A DNA stretch of 32,901 nt from SIG299 sp964632165 (GTDB lineage: Bacteria; Bacillota; Clostridia; Lachnospirales; Lachnospiraceae), in contig CAZWCZ010000022.1 of the NCBI GenBank assembly GCA_964632165.1, positions 1 to 32,901 of the forward strand, written 5' to 3'. This document shows positions 1 through 7,197 of the stretch, one piece after another. The translations under genes were made by a program, and so were the position numbers. Every line of letters starts with the position of its first letter. The stretch's first letter is position 1. The notes under the pieces were generated by a model. It saw only the letters and a list, made by a program, of their open reading frames with translations, was not told where the DNA came from and made no database searches.

Positions 1-2
1 GG

Positions 3-587
3 TATCGAAGCCGTGGTTACAACTTTACGATCACTTCTTCGACTGCCTTTGATCATAAATGGATCCCGGAACGGAATATTTATGACACCATTGATGCTGC
101 CGTAGATAATGTTTTCAACAACTACTTATCCCGTCCTAACGTCAAGCAGCCGATCCTGACCCAGTACTGTGACGGCCGCCAGGTGCAATGCCCGGGTCTT
201 ATGAGCCAATGGGGAAGCAAGGATTTAGGCGAACAGGGATACTCCGCCATCCAGATCCTCCGAAATTTTTACGGTAATAATCTGTACATCAATTCTACAG
301 AATTGATTTCCGGCATTCCGTCTTCTTATCCTGGCACTGCGCTTTCTGTCGGTTCGTCCGGCAACAGCGTCCGTACCATTCAGGAACAGTTAAACGAGAT
401 CAGTAATGCTTATCCGCGGATTCCAAAAATTGCAGCCGACGGCATTTTCGGCGACGGAACCGAAAATGCCGTACGCAGCTTCCAGGAGATTTTCGGTCTG
501 ACTCCGGACGGCATCGTAGGCTTTAATACCTGGTATAAAATTTCTTCCATTTATGTTGCCGTCAGCCGGATTGCAGAATATTCCTGA
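3..587 (+). CDS. SpoIID-like peptidoglycan-binding protein, C-terminal part (partial)
   Basis: The reading frame is open from the left edge and stops at 587, so only the last ~194 residues are present and the start lies outside. The first ~60 visible residues (GYNFTITSSTAFD, then YCDGRQVQCPGLMSQWGS) resemble the end of the SpoIID/LytB-type domain in clostridial proteins that act on or bind spore or cell-wall peptidoglycan. A peptidoglycan-binding type 1 domain follows, from about SYPGTALSVGSSGNSVRTIQ to DGIVGFNTWYKI, with the usual VRTIQEQLN and DGIFGDGTENAVRSFQ helices. This fold recognises cell-wall sugars or stem peptides. The gene converges on the MraY-type gene and ends just before a shared terminator. 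The domain call is firm; the exact role (sporulation or general wall remodelling) cannot be told from this fragment. Confidence 0.75.
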   Translation, partial: YRSRGYNFTITSSTAFDHKWIPERNIYDTIDAAVDNVFNNYLSRPNVKQPILTQYCDGRQVQCPGLMSQWGSKDLGEQGYSAIQILRNFYGNNLYINSTELISGIPSSYPGTALSVGSSGNSVRTIQEQLNEISNAYPRIPKIAADGIFGDGTENAVRSFQEIFGLTPDGIVGFNTWYKISSIYVAVSRIAEYS

Positions 588-623
588 CCCCGTACCTCAG
601 GACTTACAGACTTAAAATGAAAC

Positions 624-665
624 AAATGCCGCAGGCATGGATTTTTTTCCACACCTGCGGCATTT
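624..665. terminator. Bidirectional intrinsic terminator
   Basis: Perfect 12-bp inverted repeat: AAATGCCGCAGG at 624-635 and CCTGCGGCATTT at 654-665, with an 18-nt loop. T-rich sequence follows on both strands (ATTTATCTTTTT on plus, GTTTCATTTT on minus). It sits between two convergent genes, 37 bp after the SpoIID-like stop and 21 bp after the mraY-family stop, so it can serve both transcripts. Confidence 0.85.
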
Positions 666-685
666 ATCTTTTTCCTGATATGATC

Positions 686-1657
686 TTATACTGCTGTCGC
701 CAGCACCAGATACAGCATTGCTGCAGAAAGTACGATCTGAATGATTGCAAAGCGATATACTGCCTGCGTATTGGACCAGCCCGAAATCTTACGCACGTGG
801 TCATGAAGCGGTGTACGCACTTTAGTTAAAATCTTGATCTTTAAGAAACGTAGCAGTGCCACCTTTATCAGGCCGATTCCACCGTCTACCATAAGAACTG
901 CTGCAAACACCAGATACACAAGCGGTCTGCCGGAAACCAATGCTGCAATGGCGATCAGTGTTCCCATTGCCCTGGATCCTGCATCTCCCATCAGCATCGT
1001 ACTCGGTGTAGCATTATGCCAGAGATAACCCAGCAGGCAGGCGATAAAAAGCAAAAGCAGATAATTAAAAATCGTTTCCTGTTTTAAAACAGCGTTTAAT
1101 ATATAAAAAGACAATAACGTAATCGTTGTAAGTGTAGCCGAAAGTCCGTCCACTCCGTCTGCACAGTTTGTTACATTGATGGATCCCCAAACAAGTGCCA
1201 CGGCAAGAAGTGCAAACAGCCATGCCGGAAGTTCCACCGACGTTCCTGTTGTCAGAAACGCGATCGTTGTACCATGATAATTCATATATGTCATTGCCAC
1301 CATAACTGCAATGACCAGATCAAGTACCGCTTTTTTATATTCTCCCCAAGGATGTTTAGCACAATCATCCAAAAATCCTGTCAGCATGGAAGCTGCTACC
1401 AGCAACAAATAGATCAGCCATTCTGTTTCAATCGGGACAAATACCAAAGCTGCCACGGCAAATACAAGCACAAACAGGAACCCTGCTCCTCTCGGCTTTC
1501 CGGCAGAAAGTTTCCCGTCTACCGCAAAATCCCTTCCCATATCTCTTGGCAATCTGTCTTTGCACCTCCACAATAAAAGCACTGTGGCAAAAAAAGCAAA
1601 CAGAATGCCAATGGTTGCAGCAACTCCTGCATTTTCTTCCATTAAAAATCCGAGCAT
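686..1657 (-). CDS. mraY: MraY-family phospho-N-acetylmuramoyl-pentapeptide transferase
   Basis: A polytopic membrane enzyme of 323 residues with about ten hydrophobic segments. Family hallmarks are visible: the nucleotide/metal motif NCADGVDGL (about residues 163-171), MGDAGSRAMG (about 223-232), and a C-terminal PLHDHVRK resembling the PLHHHFE loop of MraY. MraY transfers phospho-MurNAc-pentapeptide from UDP to undecaprenyl phosphate, giving lipid I on the inner face of the membrane. The length is close to the usual 320-360. The start is fixed by a strong AAGGAGGAACT site just before ATG at 1657. It is the last gene of the run, 9 bp after the M42 peptidase, outside any dcw cluster, so it could be a second MraY copy or a WecA/TagO-like relative. 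The HDH rather than HHH motif leaves some doubt on substrate. Confidence 0.75.
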   Translation of the reverse strand: MLGFLMEENAGVAATIGILFAFFATVLLLWRCKDRLPRDMGRDFAVDGKLSAGKPRGAGFLFVLVFAVAALVFVPIETEWLIYLLLVAASMLTGFLDDCAKHPWGEYKKAVLDLVIAVMVAMTYMNYHGTTIAFLTTGTSVELPAWLFALLAVALVWGSINVTNCADGVDGLSATLTTITLLSFYILNAVLKQETIFNYLLLLFIACLLGYLWHNATPSTMLMGDAGSRAMGTLIAIAALVSGRPLVYLVFAAVLMVDGGIGLIKVALLRFLKIKILTKVRTPLHDHVRKISGWSNTQAVYRFAIIQIVLSAAMLYLVLATAV

Positions 1658-1666
1658 AGTTCCTCC

Positions 1667-2701
1667 TTATTCCAGCACATATCCTTTTAACAGTTCCAGC
1701 GTATTTGCAAGACCCAGTCTGTGCGTTCTTTCCATATTATGCGATGCCTGTACCCCCTGACCGATCAATGCTCCGCAAATATTGTTTCCCCCTTTTAATG
1801 CAGCAGAAACATCCGAGCCGTAATGTGGGAATACATCAACAACATAATCCAGCTTCTTTTCCTTTGCGACGGAAATCAGTTTTCCTGTCAGTTCATAGTC
1901 ATACGGGCCGGACGAATCCTTGGCACAAATAGATACCTTTCTTTCATCCCCTGACAGATCTTCACCAACTGCTCCCATATCTACCGCAACAAATTCCGTA
2001 ATCTCCTCCGGAAGAAAACTTGCGCCAAATCCGATCTCCTCATAACCGGAGATCACGATACGGACATCGCATTTCGGATAAGTATTTGTATCATGCATAT
2101 GCTTTAATAATGCCAACAATACTGCAACCGAAGCTTTATCATCCAAATGTCTTGATTTAATATACCCGCTTTCACAGGCAACAAAGCACGGATCAAAGCT
2201 GATAAAGCATCCCGCCTCGATTCCCAGTGCTTCCACATCACTGCGGTTTTCCACAATCTCATCCAGACGCACTTCCATATTTTTTTCAGAGCGTTCCATC
2301 GTTCTTGCGTCATCAAATGTATGTACCGACGGTGCTTTCGTCAAAATGGTTCCTGTATACACTCTGCCGTCTCTCGTGTGCACTTTACAGTAACTGCTTT
2401 CCACGGTCTGCATCATATACCCGCCGATCGATACGATCCTCAGCGTTCCGTTTCCGTTAACGGAACGTACCATGGCACCAAGCGTGTCCACATGCGCAGA
2501 CAGACCGATCACCCGTTCCTCTGTCGGTTCGGTTCCGTTGACATGGATGACAACTCCGCCTTTTCTAAGATGCGTGCAGGAAAATCCGTATTTTCCTGCC
2601 TCTGCTTCTACATAATCCATCGCCTGTTTTGTAAATCCGGACGGGCTCGGAATATTGACAAGATTTTCTATTTGTTCCACAATATAATCTACTTCATTCA
2701 T
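1667..2701 (-). CDS. M42 family metallo-aminopeptidase / endoglucanase-like
   Basis: 344 residues, typical of the M42 (FrvX/YsdC/CelM-type) cytosolic aminopeptidases, which form large tetrahedral assemblies that trim short peptides. The metal ligands and catalytic residues are present in order: SAHVDTLG (His, Asp), SRHLDDKAS (bridging Asp), SGYEEIGFG (catalytic Glu pair), AVDMGAVG (Asp) and QASHNMERTH (final His). Between them lies the expected inserted dimerisation domain, about residues 75-170. There is no signal peptide, so it is cytoplasmic. The gene lies 26 bp downstream of folA and 9 bp upstream of the MraY-family gene in the same orientation. Only a weak AAAGGA lies upstream of ATG 2701. 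M42 proteins are often misnamed cellulases; sequence alone does not settle peptide preference. Confidence 0.9.
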   Translation of the reverse strand: MNEVDYIVEQIENLVNIPSPSGFTKQAMDYVEAEAGKYGFSCTHLRKGGVVIHVNGTEPTEERVIGLSAHVDTLGAMVRSVNGNGTLRIVSIGGYMMQTVESSYCKVHTRDGRVYTGTILTKAPSVHTFDDARTMERSEKNMEVRLDEIVENRSDVEALGIEAGCFISFDPCFVACESGYIKSRHLDDKASVAVLLALLKHMHDTNTYPKCDVRIVISGYEEIGFGASFLPEEITEFVAVDMGAVGEDLSGDERKVSICAKDSSGPYDYELTGKLISVAKEKKLDYVVDVFPHYGSDVSAALKGGNNICGALIGQGVQASHNMERTHRLGLANTLELLKGYVLE

Positions 2702-2727
2702 TTTCTGCTTTTTCCTTTCCGTCTCTG

Positions 2728-3228
2728 TTACTGTTTTGTCTTTTTTCTTTCATAACGGCAAAATTCATAAACAAGATCATAATAGGTCTGCTCTTCGGAC
2801 ACTCCGGTCAGTTCCCATTCCGGATCTTCATCCAGGTTTGGGAAATGCGTATCTGCCTGATAGGCGTAATCTATTTTCGTCACATGTGCCAGATCACAAT
2901 ACGGGAGCATCTGCCGATAAATTTCACCACCGCCGATGACATATACATCTTCCGGTGCAAACTTCTTTGCTTCTTCCAGGGCTTCTTCCACGCTGTGGAC
3001 TACAATCGTCCCGTTGCACTTAAAATCCTGCTTTCTCGTGATGATAATGTTGGTACGGTCCTTTAACGGCTGTCCGCCCGGAAAGCTTTCCAAAGTCTTT
3101 CTTCCCATGATCACTGCTTTGTGCATGGTTTCAAAGCGAAAGAACTTTTTGTCGGCAGGAATGCTGACCAACAGGTCATTTTTTAAACCAATGGCCCAAT
3201 TTTTATCTACTGCAACAATTAAGTTCAT
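2728..3228 (-). CDS. folA: Dihydrofolate reductase
   Basis: 166 residues, full length for bacterial DHFR, which reduces dihydrofolate to tetrahydrofolate with NADPH. The N-terminus MNLIVAVDKNWAIGLKNDLL is the conserved substrate/cofactor strand-loop (Met20 loop equivalent). Asp26 in SIPADKKFFR is the active-site acid. VIMGRKTLESFP binds the NADPH phosphate region and VIGGGEIYRQMLP is the second glycine-rich cofactor motif. The start at 3228 follows AAGGAGGAAAAC. It is 10 bp downstream of thyA, the classic pairing: thymidylate synthase converts methylene-THF to DHF and this enzyme regenerates THF. Confidence 0.96.
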   Translation of the reverse strand: MNLIVAVDKNWAIGLKNDLLVSIPADKKFFRFETMHKAVIMGRKTLESFPGGQPLKDRTNIIITRKQDFKCNGTIVVHSVEEALEEAKKFAPEDVYVIGGGEIYRQMLPYCDLAHVTKIDYAYQADTHFPNLDEDPEWELTGVSEEQTYYDLVYEFCRYERKKTKQ

Positions 3229-3238
3229 GTTTTCCTCC

Positions 3239-4087
3239 TTATACTGCGATCGGTATCCCTGTTATCTGCGGTCCGGTCTCGTACTCATCCAGTCTGACGT
3301 CATCTCTTGTAAACTGATAAAAATCTTTCACATCCGGGTTCAGCCAAAACTTCGGTGCCGGATACGTCGGCCGTTCGATCAGTTCCCGAATGATCGGGAT
3401 ATGCCTGTCATAAATATGGGCATCTGCGATCACATGAACCAGTTCGCCGGCTTCCATGCCGCATACCTGTGCCAGCATATGAACAAGCACTGCATATTGG
3501 CAGACATTCCAGTTATTTGCTGCGAGAATATCCTGCGAGCGCTGATTTAAAACAGCGTTCAGCCGAAGTTTTTCTCCCTCTTTTGCTTTTGTTACATTAA
3601 ATGTCACGCTATAAGCACAAGGATACAGATTCATCTCATGCAGATCCTGATGTACATAAATATTTGTCATGATTCTGCGACTGTACGGATTATTTTTCAG
3701 ATCATAGATCACACGATCCACCTGATCCATCCAACCCTCTTTGTACTGATGTTTTACGCCAAGCTGATACCCGTAAGCTTTTCCGATCGAGCCGTTTTCA
3801 TCGGCCCAGGAATCCCAGATATGACTGTGCAGATCCTTGATATTGTTCGACTTTTTCTGCCAGATCCAAAGCATTTCATCCACGCAGGAACGGATCGCCG
3901 TTCTTCGGAGTGTCAGTGCCGGAAATTCCTTTGACAGATCATAACGGTTTACCACACCAAACTGTTTTATCGTATAGGCTAATGTTCCGTCTTCCCACTT
4001 TGGCCGTACTTTTTCCCCTTCCGTACTGGTGCCGTTTTCCAGGATATCCCGGCACATACGGATAAACACATCATCTGCATAACTCAT
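3239..4087 (-). CDS. thyA: Thymidylate synthase (ThyA type)
   Basis: 282 residues. The enzyme methylates dUMP to dTMP using 5,10-methylene-THF. The catalytic cysteine is Cys157 in NLYPCAYSVTFNV, the phosphate-binding Arg pair is in YSRRIMTNIY, and the dUMP-contacting segment is QRSQDILAANNWNVCQYAVL. The conserved DAHIYDRHIP tail is present. The usual PCH at the active site is PCA here and QRSCD is QRSQD; from memory this is a recognised lineage variant in Lachnospiraceae-like ThyA and not a sign of inactivation, but it makes the protein divergent from E. coli ThyA. The start at 4087 has AAGGAGAG upstream. It lies 12 bp after the GH43 gene and 10 bp before folA, so it is translationally and probably transcriptionally linked to both. 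Confidence 0.95.
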   Translation of the reverse strand: MSYADDVFIRMCRDILENGTSTEGEKVRPKWEDGTLAYTIKQFGVVNRYDLSKEFPALTLRRTAIRSCVDEMLWIWQKKSNNIKDLHSHIWDSWADENGSIGKAYGYQLGVKHQYKEGWMDQVDRVIYDLKNNPYSRRIMTNIYVHQDLHEMNLYPCAYSVTFNVTKAKEGEKLRLNAVLNQRSQDILAANNWNVCQYAVLVHMLAQVCGMEAGELVHVIADAHIYDRHIPIIRELIERPTYPAPKFWLNPDVKDFYQFTRDDVRLDEYETGPQITGIPIAV

Positions 4088-4099
4088 ACTCTTCTCTCC

Positions 4100-5881
4100 T
4101 TACTGATTCAGTATCGGCATTCCGTTTTCATCCCACTTTACCTTTCGGATCCTCGCGCTCCGGCACGGATCGTACAACGGATCGTTATGACTGTAGCCAC
4201 ACTGTCCGCTGTAACACGTTTCGCTCCTGGAATGATATACAAATACCCAGTCACCATTTTCATCCTTTACAAAGGAATTGTGTCCCGGGCCATATTCTCC
4301 GATCAGATCATCCGATGTCAGCAAAGGATACTTTTCCTTTGTCCAGGAGGTTTTATCCATCAGATTGGCTGTTACATCAGCCGACAGCAGTCCGATACAA
4401 TATTCCGGTCCGGTAGCCGATGCGGAAAATGCCAGATAAACTTTTCCGTTTTCTATCATGACTGCAGGTCCTTCATTTACCGGGATCGAAACTTTTTCCC
4501 AATAGTATTCCGGCTTTGTAAGCAACATTGCATTGCTGGTAAGTTTCCACGGTTCTTCCGGATTTATGGTTGCAAGGTACACATTAGAATTTTCATCTGA
4601 TTGCGCCCAGGCAACATAATGCACTCCATTGCATTCAAAATATGTCATATCCAGCGAAAACCACCGGAAAGAAAACGTATCCCCCGGCAATGCCTGCATT
4701 ACCCCTTTGTTTACCCAGGAGTCTGTATACGGATCGTCTCCTTCACATGCCAGCATATGGCATTTGATTCCCCAGACATTATCCTTTTCCGTGCTGGCGG
4801 TAAATAAAACATACCACTTACCTGCGATCTCATGGATTTCCGGTGCCCAGATATAACGGAATGCATTTGGATCGTCCTTTTCATCCCAGATGACAATTTC
4901 CTCTGCCGTCGCCAGCTCTTCTATCGTTTTTGCCCTTCTTAAGATCACACGGTCATATCCTTCTCTGTCACCGCTTCCGTACATCGGATAAGATGCCGTG
5001 AAATAATAATATCCGTCACTTCCCTTTGTGATATACGGATCTGCCCGGTCAGCAATAAATATATCCGTTTCTGTCGCTCCTGCCTTTACCTCAAATGTTG
5101 TTCTTTCATACTCCATTTTAATCTCCTCCTCCGTCAGTGCTCTGTTATATATTTTGACTTCCCTGCAATATCCGGAGTACGTATCATCTGCTGCATAAGA
5201 TGATTTTCCGATGTATGCTGCCAGATCATTGCCAAAGTCGCTTACCGTTTTTGTGTGTTCCACCGTGCCGACCTGCTCTCCGTTCATATAAACGGTCAGT
5301 TCCGTCTCCGTGATCACGGTAACATAATGGTTCCAAAGCAGATCAGTTACCGGTCCTTTGATCCCTCTCTTGATATCAGACGGAGAAATCCCGATTTCGG
5401 TATCAAATGGTGCATAAGTGCTGTCTCCGTCCGTAAATACGGATTTCAGCCACCCCGATTTGTTTGCCGGATTTAACAGCCAGTAATTGATCGGCTTGCT
5501 TTCCTTTGTCCCGAAAAACAGGGCACTTGTATTTGTAGAACCGGAACAGTTTTTCAACCAGACGGAAATAGTCAGCACATTTTCCCCCAGGAAAATTTCT
5601 GCAGGCAGTTCGATATATGCCCCATCAGAAAGGAATACCGCTCCGTACTTTTCCTCCATCTTTTGACCGGAATAGTTATATACCGTTCCGTCATATCCGT
5701 TTCCGGAAAGATCCGGCACCGTTGTCCCTTCGATCGTTTTTAATTCATAATATGCCTTCAGACCTTCTTCCTTCGGAATCTCTGTCGGTGCTGCCCCACC
5801 ACCGTTGCCGCCGCACGCAGTTAAAGTAAGAACTGCCGTTGCCGCCAAAGCAAAGCAGAAACCTGTTTTCTTATTTTTCAT
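4100..5881 (-). CDS. Surface lipoprotein: LamG-like domain plus GH43 arabinanase/arabinofuranosidase
   Basis: 593 residues from ATG 5881. An in-frame TTG at 5908 would overlap hflX and precede the signal peptide, so I rejected it. The N-terminus (MKNKK, hydrophobic stretch, lipobox LTAC with Cys23) is a lipoprotein signal, so the enzyme is displayed outside on the membrane. Residues ~40-260 look like a concanavalin A/LamG-like carbohydrate-binding domain (LSGNGYDGTVYNYSG, LTISVWLKN, YIGKSSY, EVKIYNRALTEEEI). Residues ~270-590 are a five-bladed GH43 domain with the three expected acids: Asp281 (ADPYI, base), Asp411 (LDMTYF, pKa modulator) and Glu470 (NEGPAV, acid), plus the WAPEIHEI strand. 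GH43 enzymes of this type attack arabinan, arabinoxylan or related polymers. The neighbouring GH51 and GH127 enzymes lack signal peptides and would finish the products inside. The precise GH43 subfamily is not resolved. Confidence 0.85.
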   Translation of the reverse strand: MKNKKTGFCFALAATAVLTLTACGGNGGGAAPTEIPKEEGLKAYYELKTIEGTTVPDLSGNGYDGTVYNYSGQKMEEKYGAVFLSDGAYIELPAEIFLGENVLTISVWLKNCSGSTNTSALFFGTKESKPINYWLLNPANKSGWLKSVFTDGDSTYAPFDTEIGISPSDIKRGIKGPVTDLLWNHYVTVITETELTVYMNGEQVGTVEHTKTVSDFGNDLAAYIGKSSYAADDTYSGYCREVKIYNRALTEEEIKMEYERTTFEVKAGATETDIFIADRADPYITKGSDGYYYFTASYPMYGSGDREGYDRVILRRAKTIEELATAEEIVIWDEKDDPNAFRYIWAPEIHEIAGKWYVLFTASTEKDNVWGIKCHMLACEGDDPYTDSWVNKGVMQALPGDTFSFRWFSLDMTYFECNGVHYVAWAQSDENSNVYLATINPEEPWKLTSNAMLLTKPEYYWEKVSIPVNEGPAVMIENGKVYLAFSASATGPEYCIGLLSADVTANLMDKTSWTKEKYPLLTSDDLIGEYGPGHNSFVKDENGDWVFVYHSRSETCYSGQCGYSHNDPLYDPCRSARIRKVKWDENGMPILNQ

Positions 5882-5901
5882 GTAACTTCTTTTCCCTTCT
5901 G

Positions 5902-7182
5902 TCAGCAAAAAAGCTGCATATAAACTTCTTTTGGAACATATGCCCTAATATATGTTCCGTCTTCTCTGTACTCCTCTGTAAGAAGCTGACCGTACTTGCG
6001 GATCTGCTGTATCTTTGCCGTTTCCGTATATGGAAAAACATGTTCGATCAGAACCTTACTTTCACGCAGTATCCTCTCCAATACGGCAAGTACCTCTTCC
6101 ATGCCCTCGCCTGTTTTGGCCGAAGCTTTTACCGTTTCGTCCGCTTTCAGATCTTTCTGCACATCAGACAGCAGTTCTCCTGCGGCAAGCTTTTCTCTCA
6201 ACACATCCTGCTTGTTAAAAACGGTAATTACCGTTTTATCCGTCACTCCAAGCCCACGAAGTGTTTCATAGACCACATGCATATGCTTGTCGCAATCCGG
6301 ATTGGACGCATCTGCCACATGGAGGATGATATCCGCATACTTTGCTTCCTCTAAAGTTGAGCGGAATGCATCGATCAGATGATGCGGAAGCTTCCGGACA
6401 AATCCCACCGTATCTGTAAGCAATATCTGCTGGCCGCTTGGCAGCACCAGGTTTCTGGTTGTCGGATCTAACGTCGCAAACAGCTTATCTTCTTCCAACA
6501 CACCCGCGCCGGTCAGATAATTCAGCAATGTTGATTTCCCGGCGTTCGTATATCCGACGATCGCTACAACCGGGATCGGATTCCGGTTTCGTGCCGCCCG
6601 CAATACTTCTCTCGCTTTTACCACATCCTCCAGTTCCCGTCCGAGCTGAGATATGCGGTCTTTGATCAGACGGCGGTCCATTTCCAGCTTCTTTTCCCCG
6701 GGTCCTCTGGTACCGATCCCGCCGCCCAAACGGGAAAGTACATGCCCCATGCCGATCAGTCGGGAAGAACGGTATTTTAACTGTGCCAGTTCTACCTGGA
6801 TCTTCCCTTCTTTTGTGGAAGCGTGCTGTGCAAAAATATCCAGGATCACCATGGTCCGATCCATGATCCTTGTCCCCAGGGCATCTTCCAGATTTTTCAT
6901 CTGTGCCGGAGACAGTTCATCATCGCAGACCACTCCGTCTGCCGAAAGTTCCCCGATCAGCCGGAGCAGTTCTTCGATCTTTCCTTTTCCAAGATAAGTT
7001 CCCGGATGAGGACGCTCTCTGTTCTGAATGACAACCGCCACCGTTTGTGCTCCGGCCGTCTTTACCAGTTCTTTCAGTTCCTCAAGCGATTCTTTTGTGT
7101 CATCCTGCTCCTGTGTCGCAATTCCGACCAGGATCAGCCTTTCCGGTTTTTCTTCCATTTCAAACATACTTTTTTTCTCCAT
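5902..7182 (-). CDS. hflX: Ribosome-associated GTPase HflX
   Basis: 426 residues. The N-terminal HflX domain (GTYLGKGKIEEL, then DDELSPAQMKNLED and ILDIFAQHA) is followed by the glycine-rich linker GGGIGTRGPGEKKLE and a GTPase domain with P-loop GYTNAGKST, switch motif ATLDPTTR, DTVGFVRKLPHHLI and NKQD. HflX binds the 50S subunit and splits stalled or stress-damaged ribosomes. ATG 7182 has only a poorly placed AAAAGG. A second ATG at 7167 (MFEMEE) has GGAG nine bases upstream and may be the true start, removing five residues. It sits between GH51 (15 bp gap) and the GH43 lipoprotein (20 bp gap), an unusual place for a ribosome rescue factor. Confidence 0.93.
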   Translation of the reverse strand: MEKKSMFEMEEKPERLILVGIATQEQDDTKESLEELKELVKTAGAQTVAVVIQNRERPHPGTYLGKGKIEELLRLIGELSADGVVCDDELSPAQMKNLEDALGTRIMDRTMVILDIFAQHASTKEGKIQVELAQLKYRSSRLIGMGHVLSRLGGGIGTRGPGEKKLEMDRRLIKDRISQLGRELEDVVKAREVLRAARNRNPIPVVAIVGYTNAGKSTLLNYLTGAGVLEEDKLFATLDPTTRNLVLPSGQQILLTDTVGFVRKLPHHLIDAFRSTLEEAKYADIILHVADASNPDCDKHMHVVYETLRGLGVTDKTVITVFNKQDVLREKLAAGELLSDVQKDLKADETVKASAKTGEGMEEVLAVLERILRESKVLIEHVFPYTETAKIQQIRKYGQLLTEEYREDGTYIRAYVPKEVYMQLFC

Positions 7183-7197
7183 GCCTTTTCATCGCTT

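Noticed and set aside
2936..3550. 204-residue open frame on plus, antisense to folA/thyA
   Set aside because: The opposite strand encodes clear full-length DHFR and thymidylate synthase. The plus translation has no recognisable domain and lacks a ribosome binding site.
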